Below are positions 42,291-50,034 of a stretch of DNA of 64,000 nt, one piece after another (position 1 is the first letter of the stretch; each line of letters opens with the position of its first letter). Position numbers and translations under genes: made by a program. A model generated the notes under the pieces. It searched no databases, had not been told where the DNA came from, and saw nothing but the letters and a program-made list of their open reading frames with translations. Source of the DNA: Methylobacterium oryzihabitans (GTDB lineage Bacteria > Pseudomonadota > Alphaproteobacteria > Rhizobiales > Beijerinckiaceae). The stretch spans positions 1 to 64,000 of the forward strand of contig NZ_SACP01000019.1 of assembly GCF_004004555.2 (NCBI RefSeq), given 5' to 3'.

Positions 42291-43973
42291 TCAGGCCGCC
42301 CGCACCGTGGTGAGGAAGCGGGTGACCTCGGCGCTGAGGCGCTCCGACTGCCGCGACAGTTCCGAGGCGGACGAGAGCACCTGGCTGGCGGCGGCGCCGG
42401 TCTCCTCGGAGGCGCGGGCCACGCCGGCGATGTTGCTCGTCACCTCGTTGGCGCCGGTCGCCGCCTGGGCGACGTTGCGCACGATCTCCCGCGTCGCCGC
42501 GCCCTGCTGCTCCACCGCCGCCGCGATCGAGGCCGACACCTCGCTGATCTCGTTGATGCGGCCGGTGATCCCGCTGATCGCCTTCACGGCCTCGTGGGTG
42601 GCCCCCTGGATCTGGCCGATCTGCGACCCGATCTCGTCGGTGGCCTTGGCGGTCTGGGTCGCGAGCTCCTTGACCTCGGCGGCGACGACGGCGAAGCCGC
42701 GGCCCGCCTCGCCGGCGCGGGCCGCCTCGATCGTCGCGTTCAGCGCGAGCAGGTTGGTCTGGCTGGCCAGCGTGTTGATCATGCCGACCACGTCGCCGAT
42801 CCGGCCGGCGGCGGTGCTCAGGTGCTGCACCAGGGCGGCGGTCTGCGCCGCCTCGCCGACGGCGGCCTTGGCGAGGCCGGCCGATCCGTCGACCTGCCGG
42901 CCGATCTCCTGCACCGAGGTCCCGAGCTGCTCGGCGGCCGCCGCGACGGTGCCGACGTTCGAGGCGGCCTGATCCGCCGCCGCCGACACCGTGGTCGACT
43001 GGCTCGCCGCCTCGGTCGCCGTCGCGGTCATGGTCTCCGACGTCGCCTGCAGCTCGGTGGCGGCCGACGAGACCTGACCCACGATTCCGCCGATGGCGGC
43101 CTCGAAGCGGTCTGCCAGATCGCGCATCGCTTCCCTGCGCTGGACCTCGGCCGCGGCCCGGGTCTCGGCGGTGCTGGCCTCGAGGTCTCGCATCTGCAGC
43201 AGGTTGGTCCTGAAGGTCTGTGCGGCCCGGGCGTTGTCGCCGATCTCGTCGCCGCGGTCGGCATAGGGAATCTCGATCTCGGTCCGTCCCTCGGCGAGGG
43301 CGTACAGGACCTGGCCGATCCGCCGCACCGGCCTGGCGATGTTGAGCATCAGGAACAGGGCCGTGCCCAGGAGGACGAGCAGCGTCGCCGCGCCGCTGGC
43401 GAGACCGAACGCCGAGGCCGATGCGATCTCGCCGCGCACGGCCTCGACCGCCTGGCCGGTGAAGAACTTCGCGTTCTTGACCGATTCGCCGATGACCTGG
43501 TCGGCGGCGGTGGCGATGGCACCGAGGTCCTGGCGCAGGGCCGCGGCCTGGGCGACGTCGACCCGCTCGCCGCGCAGGTCGGCGCGGCCGGTCCGGGAGA
43601 ACGTCTCGGCGGTCCTGGCATACCGGTCGAGGGCGTCGCGCGTCTGGACGAGAACGTCGGGCTTGAGGGCGATCGCGATCGGCTGCTTGAGCGCCGCGCC
43701 GGCCTCGGCGGCGGCCTTCCGGATCGCCTCGACGGCCGCGGCCGCCTCCTGGGCATTCTGCGTGTAGGTGACGGTCTTGACGTTGGACTGCATCTGCCCG
43801 AGCGCGATCTGCGCGAAGGTGATGCCGTCGAGGATGGTCTGCTCGCGTCCGACGGCTCCCGTCGCCTCCAGGATGCGCCGGTTGGCCGACCATTGGTTCC
43901 AGACGATGCCTGCCACGAGCGAAGCCGTCAGCAGAGAAGTCGCCGCGAGCTTGCCGCCGATCCTGATCTTCAT
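42291..43973 (-). CDS. Methyl-accepting chemotaxis protein
   Basis: This 560-residue chemoreceptor has a short cytosolic leader, a transmembrane helix (about 8-26), a helical ligand-binding region to about 190, a second helix (about 190-215) and HAMP. The long signalling coiled coil has the invariant hairpin tip TNLLALNATIEAARAGEAGR. The Ala/Glu-rich helices have several possible methylation pairs. No CheB/CheR docking pentapeptide is seen at the C-terminus (TTVRAA). The ligand is unknown. ATG 43973 fits the first helix. It is not linked to che genes here. Confidence 0.95.
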   Translation of the reverse strand: MKIRIGGKLAATSLLTASLVAGIVWNQWSANRRILEATGAVGREQTILDGITFAQIALGQMQSNVKTVTYTQNAQEAAAAVEAIRKAAAEAGAALKQPIAIALKPDVLVQTRDALDRYARTAETFSRTGRADLRGERVDVAQAAALRQDLGAIATAADQVIGESVKNAKFFTGQAVEAVRGEIASASAFGLASGAATLLVLLGTALFLMLNIARPVRRIGQVLYALAEGRTEIEIPYADRGDEIGDNARAAQTFRTNLLQMRDLEASTAETRAAAEVQRREAMRDLADRFEAAIGGIVGQVSSAATELQATSETMTATATEAASQSTTVSAAADQAASNVGTVAAAAEQLGTSVQEIGRQVDGSAGLAKAAVGEAAQTAALVQHLSTAAGRIGDVVGMINTLASQTNLLALNATIEAARAGEAGRGFAVVAAEVKELATQTAKATDEIGSQIGQIQGATHEAVKAISGITGRINEISEVSASIAAAVEQQGAATREIVRNVAQAATGANEVTSNIAGVARASEETGAAASQVLSSASELSRQSERLSAEVTRFLTTVRAA

Positions 43974-44348
43974 TTCTGGTCGTCCTATCGCTGCCCCGGG
44001 GACTGAATACGCTTCCTTCCCTAAATGAATGGTTCGATCGGATCGCTTCTTTAAAATGAATGTGCGTGCCGGGAGAGGCAATTCTCGATTGAGGCGCCGG
44101 TTGAAAGCAATTTCAGGTCCTCTCGACGGGCGTCCGGCGCGCGATGACCGGATCACGCTCGCATCGCACCAGCGTCATGAGGGCGAAACGCTCGTCGCGC
44201 GCGGTGCCGACGGTCGTGAAGAAGGGCCTCGCCCGGGTCCCTCCGGCAGGGGGCCCCTGAGCCGGCGCCCGGGAGGGTTGCATCGGTGGCCACCGCATGC
44301 GCTACACCGGCACACAACGAAGGAGCCGCGACGCGGCAGGGAGGATCC
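43974..44348. promoter_or_regulatory. Divergent intergenic region with AAATGAATG direct repeat
   Basis: This 375-base region lies between the chemoreceptor and the GMC oxidoreductase. The chemoreceptor side (about 43990-44120) is unusually AT-rich for this window. AAATGAATG occurs at 44023-44031 and 44054-44062, 31 bases or about three helical turns apart. This is a plausible activator or repressor site for the chemoreceptor. The remaining part toward 44340 has no convincing gene. Confidence 0.4.
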
Positions 44349-45980
44349 ATGGCGGTCGAGGCCGAGGCAGCGGAAGCGTTCGGGAGCTACGACTACATCG
44401 TGGTGGGGGCGGGCTCCGCCGGCTGCGTGCTGGCCAACCGCCTCTCGGCCGATCCGCGCCGCAAGGTGCTGGTGCTGGAGGCGGGCGGGCGCGACAACTG
44501 GATCTGGTTCCACATCCCGGCCGGCTACCTGTTCGCCATCGGCAACAAGCGCGCCGACTGGCTGTTCACCACCGAGGCCGAGGCCGGGCTGAACGGGCGC
44601 TCCCTCGCCTATCCCCGCGGCCGGGTGGTCGGCGGCTCCTCGGCGATCAACGCGATGATCTACATGCGAGGGCAGGCGGCCGACTACGACGGCTGGCGCC
44701 AGCTCGGCCTCGACGGCTGGGGCTGGGACGACGTGCTGCCCTACTTCCTCAAGCACGAGGACCACATCGCGCCGCCGAACGCCTTCCACCGCTCCGGCGG
44801 CGAGTGGCGGGTCGAGCCGCCGCGGATCCGCTGGGCGATCCTCGACGCCATCCGCGACGCCGCCGAGGCGCTCGGCATCCGCAAGATCCCGGACTTCAAC
44901 ACCGGCGACAACGAGGGCTCGTCGTACTTCCAGGTCAACCAGCGCCGGGGCCGGCGCTGGAGCGCGGCCCGCGGCTTCCTCAGGCCCGCCCTCGACCGCC
45001 CGAACCTGCGGCTGGAGACCGGGATCCACGTCGAGCGGGTCCTGATCGAGGACGGGCGCGCCGCCGGGGTGGTGTTCTCCCGCGGCGCGCGTCGCTACGT
45101 CGCCCGGGCGGACGCGGAGGTGGTGCTGTCGTCCGGGGCGGTGGCGTCCCCGAAGATCCTCGAACTGTCGGGCATCGGCGACGGCGAGCGCCTGCGCGCC
45201 CTCGGGATCGCGGTGGCGCACCACGCGCCCGGCGTCGGCGAGAACCTGCAGGACCACCTCCAGATCCGCCCGGTCTACAAGGTGACGGGGGTGCCGACGC
45301 TGAACCTCACCTACGCCAACCTCATCAAGCGCGGCTGGATGGGGGTGGAGTACGCGCTGTTCCGCACCGGGCCCCTGACCATGGCGCCGAGCCAAGTCGG
45401 GCTGTTCACCCGGTCGTCGCCCGACTACGCGACGGCCAACCTGCAATACCACTTCCAGCCGCTCTCCCTCGACAAGTGGGGCGAGGGGCTGCACCGGTTC
45501 GGCGCCTTCACGGCGAGCGTGTGCAACCTGCGCCCGTCGAGCCGCGGCAGCATCCACGCGGCGAGTCCCGATCCGCTGGCGCCGCCGGCGATCCGGCCGA
45601 ACTACCTCGCGACCGAGGAGGACCGCCGGGTCGCGGTCGACGCCCTGAAGCTCACCCGCCGCATCGTCGCCCAGGCCCCGCTCGCCCGCTACCGGCCGGA
45701 GGAGCACTCGCCGGGGCCGCACCTCGCCAGCGACGCCGACCTGCTCAAGGCGGCGGGCGACCTCGGCACCACGATCTTCCATCCGGTCGGCACCGCCCGG
45801 ATGGGCCCGGACCACGAGACCGGCGCGGTGCTGGACGCCCGCCTGCGGGTGCGCGGCGTGCGGGGTCTGCGGGTCGTCGACGCCTCGGCGATGCCGCGGA
45901 TCACCTCGGGCAACACCAACTCGCCGACCGTGATGCTGGCGGAGAAGGGCGCGGCGATGATCCTGGAGGATGGTCGGTAG
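44349..45980 (+). CDS. GMC family FAD-dependent oxidoreductase
   Basis: This 543-residue flavoprotein is of the glucose-methanol-choline family, choline-dehydrogenase-like. The FAD-binding GxGxxG is in VVGAGSAGCVLANR near residue 20. Signature 1 is RGRVVGGSSAINAMIYMRG, signature 2 GAVASPKILELSGIG, and the active-site His is in HPVGTARMG with SGNTNSP after it. It oxidises an alcohol to an aldehyde. A GGGAGG site lies five bases before ATG 44349. No betaine aldehyde dehydrogenase or bet regulator is adjacent, so choline is not assured as substrate. Confidence 0.93.
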   Translation: MAVEAEAAEAFGSYDYIVVGAGSAGCVLANRLSADPRRKVLVLEAGGRDNWIWFHIPAGYLFAIGNKRADWLFTTEAEAGLNGRSLAYPRGRVVGGSSAINAMIYMRGQAADYDGWRQLGLDGWGWDDVLPYFLKHEDHIAPPNAFHRSGGEWRVEPPRIRWAILDAIRDAAEALGIRKIPDFNTGDNEGSSYFQVNQRRGRRWSAARGFLRPALDRPNLRLETGIHVERVLIEDGRAAGVVFSRGARRYVARADAEVVLSSGAVASPKILELSGIGDGERLRALGIAVAHHAPGVGENLQDHLQIRPVYKVTGVPTLNLTYANLIKRGWMGVEYALFRTGPLTMAPSQVGLFTRSSPDYATANLQYHFQPLSLDKWGEGLHRFGAFTASVCNLRPSSRGSIHAASPDPLAPPAIRPNYLATEEDRRVAVDALKLTRRIVAQAPLARYRPEEHSPGPHLASDADLLKAAGDLGTTIFHPVGTARMGPDHETGAVLDARLRVRGVRGLRVVDASAMPRITSGNTNSPTVMLAEKGAAMILEDGR

Positions 45981-46009
45981 GCGCGCCTGTCCTCGACGAG
46001 GCCCGTGCG

Positions 46010-46276
46010 TCAGGTCTTCCAGGTCGGAACTCGCTGCGCCAGGGCGCGCAGTCTCGGTCCTGGTGCCGGGGGGGTGTCGAGCATTCCGACGAATGAGGCA
46101 TAGAGTTCAGGGTCGAGCACGAGCCGATACGGTTGCTGCGACCCGTCGACTTCGTCGGCGGACCCGCTGAGCTGATTCCCATCGTCATGGGCGACACCGC
46201 TCCCGGCATCGCCGGCAGGCGACTTCACGACGACGGAGCCGAACTGCGCCGGAGGACAGGATGTAGGCTGCGCCAT
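46010..46276 (-). pseudogene. Remnant with a DUF1778 (TacA-type antitoxin) C-terminal tail
   Basis: The 88-residue frame ends in LVLDPELYASFVGMLDTPPAP followed by GPRLRALAQRVPTWKT. This resembles the C-terminal tail of DUF1778 antitoxins that binds the GNAT toxin. The N-terminal ribbon-helix-helix domain is absent, and the upstream part looks random. No acetyltransferase toxin gene is nearby. The likeliest reading is a decayed tacAT module left in the region before the respiratory operon. It could also be a short orphan antitoxin piece. Confidence 0.4.
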
Positions 46277-46467
46277 GGCCAGATCGTCTGCGCACCCGGG
46301 GACACCGTCAATACGCAAGCGACACTGCAGAACGCAACCGGCGCCGCGGAGACGATCCCCCACCCGCCCCTGGCCCCCGGCCGCCACCGCGCCAGATACC
46401 CTCGCACCATTCTCGATTGGGGGTCGGCGGCGTGACGGACGCGACAGCCCGGCGGAGCGGAGAATCC

Positions 46468-46488
46468 ATGCGATCCCACCCGGCCTGA
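46468..46488 (+). other. Six-codon leader ORF before actA
   Basis: ATG 46468 is preceded by GGAGAATCC, a better ribosome site than that of actA itself. The frame (MRSHPA) ends at TGA 46488, four bases before the GTG of actA at 46493. Such a short upstream ORF could deliver ribosomes to the weak actA start by re-initiation. It may also be chance. Confidence 0.35.
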
Positions 46489-46492
46489 TCCC

Positions 46493-47152
46493 GTGCGCCA
46501 GCTCTTCGCGCCCGGGGCCGACGCCCTGTTCCGCCTCGCCATCGCCACCGGCGTGTTCTGCCTCGCGGCCCTGCCGGTGGTCGGGGCCGGGCTGGTGCGC
46601 TCGTCCTACGTCACCGGGGTCGGCGTCGCGCTCGAACAGCCGGTGCCGTTCAGCCACAAGCACCATTCGGGCGAACTCGGCATCGATTGCCGCTACTGCC
46701 ACACCACCGTCGAGACCCAGGCTACCGCCGGCCTGCCGCCGACCCACACCTGCATGACCTGCCATTCGCAGATCTGGTCCGGCTCCGCGATGCTGGAGCC
46801 GGTGCGGGCGAGCCTCGCCAGGGACGAGCCCCTGCGCTGGCAGCGCCTGAACAAGCTGCCGGGCTACGTCTACTACAACCACGCCGTCCATGTCGGGAAC
46901 GGGATCGGCTGCTCGACCTGTCACGGCGCCGTCACCGACATGCAGCTCACCTACCGGGCCAACGCCTTCGAGATGAGCTTCTGCCTCGATTGCCACCGCA
47001 ACCCGGAGAAGTACGTCCGGCCGAAGGACAGGATCCTCGACATGACCTGGACCCCGCCGGCCAACCAGGCCGAGATCGGGCCCGAGCTGGTGCGCCAGTA
47101 CCATATCCGTGGCGGCGAGAGGCTGACCGAATGCGCGATCTGCCACCGCTGA
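46493..47152 (+). CDS. actA: Alternative complex III subunit A, pentaheme cytochrome c
   Basis: This 219-residue membrane-anchored protein has one N-terminal helix (about 10-35) and five CXXCH heme sites: CRYCH, CMTCH, CSTCH, CLDCH, CAICH. That number is the hallmark of ActA. It faces the periplasm and takes part in passing electrons from quinol toward the oxidase. The GTG start 46493 is unsupported by a good ribosome site (see the leader ORF). actB starts 22 bases before its end. This is the first gene of a ten-gene respiratory run. Confidence 0.93.
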   Translation: MRQLFAPGADALFRLAIATGVFCLAALPVVGAGLVRSSYVTGVGVALEQPVPFSHKHHSGELGIDCRYCHTTVETQATAGLPPTHTCMTCHSQIWSGSAMLEPVRASLARDEPLRWQRLNKLPGYVYYNHAVHVGNGIGCSTCHGAVTDMQLTYRANAFEMSFCLDCHRNPEKYVRPKDRILDMTWTPPANQAEIGPELVRQYHIRGGERLTECAICHR

Positions 47153-50034
47153 GCGTCCTGCGCGCGCGGCTCGATTCCGGCGACGGGCCCGCCTTCTGGC
47201 GCAGCCTCGACGCGGTGGCGGATTCGGCCGAGTTCCGCGCCTTCCTCGACGGCGAGTTCCCGGCGGCGAGCCGGCTCGCCGCCGCGCCCGACCGGCGCGG
47301 CTTCCTCAAGGCGATGGCGGCCTCCTTCGCCATGGCCGGGCTGACCGCCTGCGGGGCGGACGGGCGCGACCGGGAGGTGCCCTACGTCCGCCAGCCCGAG
47401 CGGATCGTTCCGGGCGCGCCTCTCGCCTACGCCTCGGCGGCCCTGGTCGACGGCTTCGCCAACGGCATCCTGGTCACCACCCGCGACGGCCGCCCGCTGA
47501 AGATCGAGGGCAATCCCGAGCATCCGTGGAGCCGCGGCGGCACCGACGCCTTCGGGCAAGCCTCGGTGCTCGGCCTCTACGATCCGTTCCGGCTCCAGAC
47601 GCCGCAGCATCTCGGCCGGCCGAGTTCCTGGCAGGGTTTTCGCGCCGCGATGATGGCGCGCTTCGCGGCGTTGCGCGCCAGGGAGGGCGGGCGCGGCCTG
47701 CACCTCCTCACCGGGCCGGTGACCTCGCCCTCCCTCGCCGCGCAGGTCGCCGCGATGCGCCGGGATTTCCCGGCGATGCGCTGGCACGTCGACGACCCGG
47801 CCGGGCGCGCGGCTTTGTACGCGGGCACCCGCCTCGCCTTCGACCGGCCGCTGGAGACCCGTTGGCGCTTGCGGAGCGCGCGCGGAATCGTCTCCCTCGA
47901 CGGCGACCTCCTCGATCCCGGCCCGGGTCAGGTCGGGCTGTCGCGCGACTGGATCGAGGCCCGCCGGGCCGCCGGCGGGCGACTGCCCCTGCTCCATGCC
48001 GGCCCGGTGCCGGGCCTCACCGCCGCCAAGGCCGACCGCGCGGTGCCGGCGACCTCCGCCGACCTCGACCGCCTCGCCCGCGACCTCCTCGCCGAGATCG
48101 GCGGCGGCACGGCCGCGGTGACCGAGGGGCCGCTCGCGGCGTGGCGCGAAGCGGCGCTGGCGGCCTTGCGCGACGGCGCCGTCGCGGTGACCGGGGCCGG
48201 GCAGGGGCCGGCCCTGCACGCGCTGGTGCATCGCCTCAACGTCGCGACCCGCAGCGAGGCGGTGTTCCACACCGCGCCGGTGCCGGTCCTCGACCCCGAG
48301 CCGCTCGCCGCCCTCGCCGAGGCGATGGCGCGGGGCGAGGTCGCGATCCTCGTCATGCTCGACTGCAACCCGGTCTACGACGCGCCCGGCGCCCTCGACT
48401 TCGCCGCCGGGCTGGCCCGGGTCGGCCTCAAGATCCATGCCGGCCTCTACCAGGACGAGACCGCGTTCCACTGCGACTGGAACCTGCCCCTCGCCCATCC
48501 CCTCGAAGCCTGGGGCGACGCCCGCTCCCTCGACGGCACCGCGACCCTGATCCAGCCGACCGTGGCGCCGCTCTACGACGGCCGCTCGGTCCCGGAGATC
48601 CTGGCGATCCTCGCCGACGCCCCGGTCAAGGACGGGCGCGGCCTGCTGGAGGCGCAGTGGCGCCGGGAGGGCGAGGACGACGCGGTCTTTCGCGCCCGCT
48701 TCGACGAGGCCCTTCGCGCCGGCTTCGTCGCCGACACCGCCTTCGCGCCCGAGCCGGTGCCGGAGCCGGCTGTGCCGACGGTGGCGTCGGGCCCGGCCGG
48801 GGAGGGGCTCGAACTGGTGGTGCGGCCCGACCCGACGATCCGCGACGGGCGATTCGCCCATCTCGCGTGGCTGCAGGAACTGCCCAAGCCCCTGACCAAG
48901 CTGGTCTGGGGCAACGCGGTGACGATCGCTCCGGCCCTCGCCGCCCGCGAGGGCATCGCGCAGGGCGACGTCGTCGCGGTGGCGGCGGGCGGGCGCCGGG
49001 TCGAGGGGCCGGCCTGGATCCTGCCGGGGCAGGCGGACGGCACCGTCGGGGTCTCGCTCGGCTACGGCCGGCGCCTGCCCGAGCAGTTGCCGGACGGGCT
49101 CGGCTACGACGCCGCCCCCCTCCTCGGGGCCGCCGGCCCCGCGACCCTGGCCCGGACCGGGCGGCGCGACGCGACTCTCGCCACGACCCAGAACCACGGC
49201 ACGATGGAGGGGCACGCCTTCGTGCGGGTCCAGGCTCCCGGCGCGCGCCAGCCCGAGGCCGCGACCCCGGCCTCGCTCTACCCGCCGGCCGCGACCTCGC
49301 CGGAGGGGCGGTTCCGCGACGAGCGCGCCTGGGGCATGGTGATCGACCTCGACGCCTGCATCGGCTGCAACGCCTGCGTCACCGCCTGCCAGTCGGAGAA
49401 CAACATCCCGGTGGTCGGGCGCGAGGAGGCGGCGCTCGGCCGCTGGCTGCACTGGCTGCGCATCGACCGCTACTACGAGGGCGGGCTCGACGCGCCGGCG
49501 ACCCACTTCATGCCGGTGCCGTGCATGCATTGCGAGCAGGCGCCGTGCGAGGTCGGCTGCCCGGTCGAGGCGACGGTCCACGACCGCGAGGGCCTCAACC
49601 TGATGGTCTACAACCGCTGCGTCGGCACCCGCGCCTGTTCGAGCTATTGCCCCTACAAGGTCCGGCGCTTCAACTACCTCGACTATGCCGGCGACACCGC
49701 CCCGGTGCAGCAGCAGCAGCGCAATCCCGAGGTGACCGTGCGGGCCCGCGGCGTGATGGAGAAATGCACCTACTGCGTCCAGCGCATCGCCGCCGCGCGG
49801 ATCGATTCGACCAAGGCCGACCACGCGCCCATTCCGGACGGCGCCGTCGAGACCGCCTGCCAGGGCGCCTGCCCGACCCGCGCCATCACCTTCGGCGACC
49901 TGCGCGACGAAGGGTCCCGGGTCGCCGCGGCGGCGCGCGACCCGCGCAACTACGGCCTGCTCGCCGAGCTGAACACCCGGCCGCGCACCACCTACCTCGC
50001 GCGGCTGCGGCCGGAGGAAGGCGGGCGCGGATGA
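47131..50034 (+). CDS. actB: Alternative complex III subunit B, iron-sulfur protein
   Basis: This 967-residue subunit has a Tat-like signal (DRRGFLKAMAASFAMAGLTACG) inside the first 80 residues, with a lipobox-like Cys. A large molybdopterin-oxidoreductase-like domain follows that in ActB carries no Mo cofactor. The C-terminal ferredoxin part (from about 742) has four Cys groups: CIGCNACVTAC, CMHCEQAPCEVGC, CVGTRACSSYC and CTYC with a late CQGAC. These bind FeS clusters that take electrons from the quinol site. It overlaps actA and, as ATGA, actC. The length fits the fused B1B2 form of ActB. Confidence 0.94.
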   Translation: MRDLPPLSVLRARLDSGDGPAFWRSLDAVADSAEFRAFLDGEFPAASRLAAAPDRRGFLKAMAASFAMAGLTACGADGRDREVPYVRQPERIVPGAPLAYASAALVDGFANGILVTTRDGRPLKIEGNPEHPWSRGGTDAFGQASVLGLYDPFRLQTPQHLGRPSSWQGFRAAMMARFAALRAREGGRGLHLLTGPVTSPSLAAQVAAMRRDFPAMRWHVDDPAGRAALYAGTRLAFDRPLETRWRLRSARGIVSLDGDLLDPGPGQVGLSRDWIEARRAAGGRLPLLHAGPVPGLTAAKADRAVPATSADLDRLARDLLAEIGGGTAAVTEGPLAAWREAALAALRDGAVAVTGAGQGPALHALVHRLNVATRSEAVFHTAPVPVLDPEPLAALAEAMARGEVAILVMLDCNPVYDAPGALDFAAGLARVGLKIHAGLYQDETAFHCDWNLPLAHPLEAWGDARSLDGTATLIQPTVAPLYDGRSVPEILAILADAPVKDGRGLLEAQWRREGEDDAVFRARFDEALRAGFVADTAFAPEPVPEPAVPTVASGPAGEGLELVVRPDPTIRDGRFAHLAWLQELPKPLTKLVWGNAVTIAPALAAREGIAQGDVVAVAAGGRRVEGPAWILPGQADGTVGVSLGYGRRLPEQLPDGLGYDAAPLLGAAGPATLARTGRRDATLATTQNHGTMEGHAFVRVQAPGARQPEAATPASLYPPAATSPEGRFRDERAWGMVIDLDACIGCNACVTACQSENNIPVVGREEAALGRWLHWLRIDRYYEGGLDAPATHFMPVPCMHCEQAPCEVGCPVEATVHDREGLNLMVYNRCVGTRACSSYCPYKVRRFNYLDYAGDTAPVQQQQRNPEVTVRARGVMEKCTYCVQRIAAARIDSTKADHAPIPDGAVETACQGACPTRAITFGDLRDEGSRVAAAARDPRNYGLLAELNTRPRTTYLARLRPEEGGRG

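Noticed and set aside
42291..44156. Longer chemoreceptor starting at about 44156
   Set aside because: The added 61 residues are basic and not part of any chemoreceptor plan. ATG 43973 begins directly before the first transmembrane helix.
44113..44298. A 61-codon minus-strand frame in the chemoreceptor/GMC gap
   Set aside because: It is Arg/Pro-rich with no ribosome site or recognisable feature; treated as non-coding.
46133..46435. A 100-codon plus-strand frame upstream of actA
   Set aside because: It has no ribosome site, no domain and a composition like random GC-rich sequence. It lies opposite the antitoxin-like remnant.
46951..49824. A 957-codon open frame antisense to actB
   Set aside because: It is a low-complexity shadow of the actB codon pattern. 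The sense strand has Tat signal and ferredoxin motifs and overlaps actA and actC as an operon gene should.
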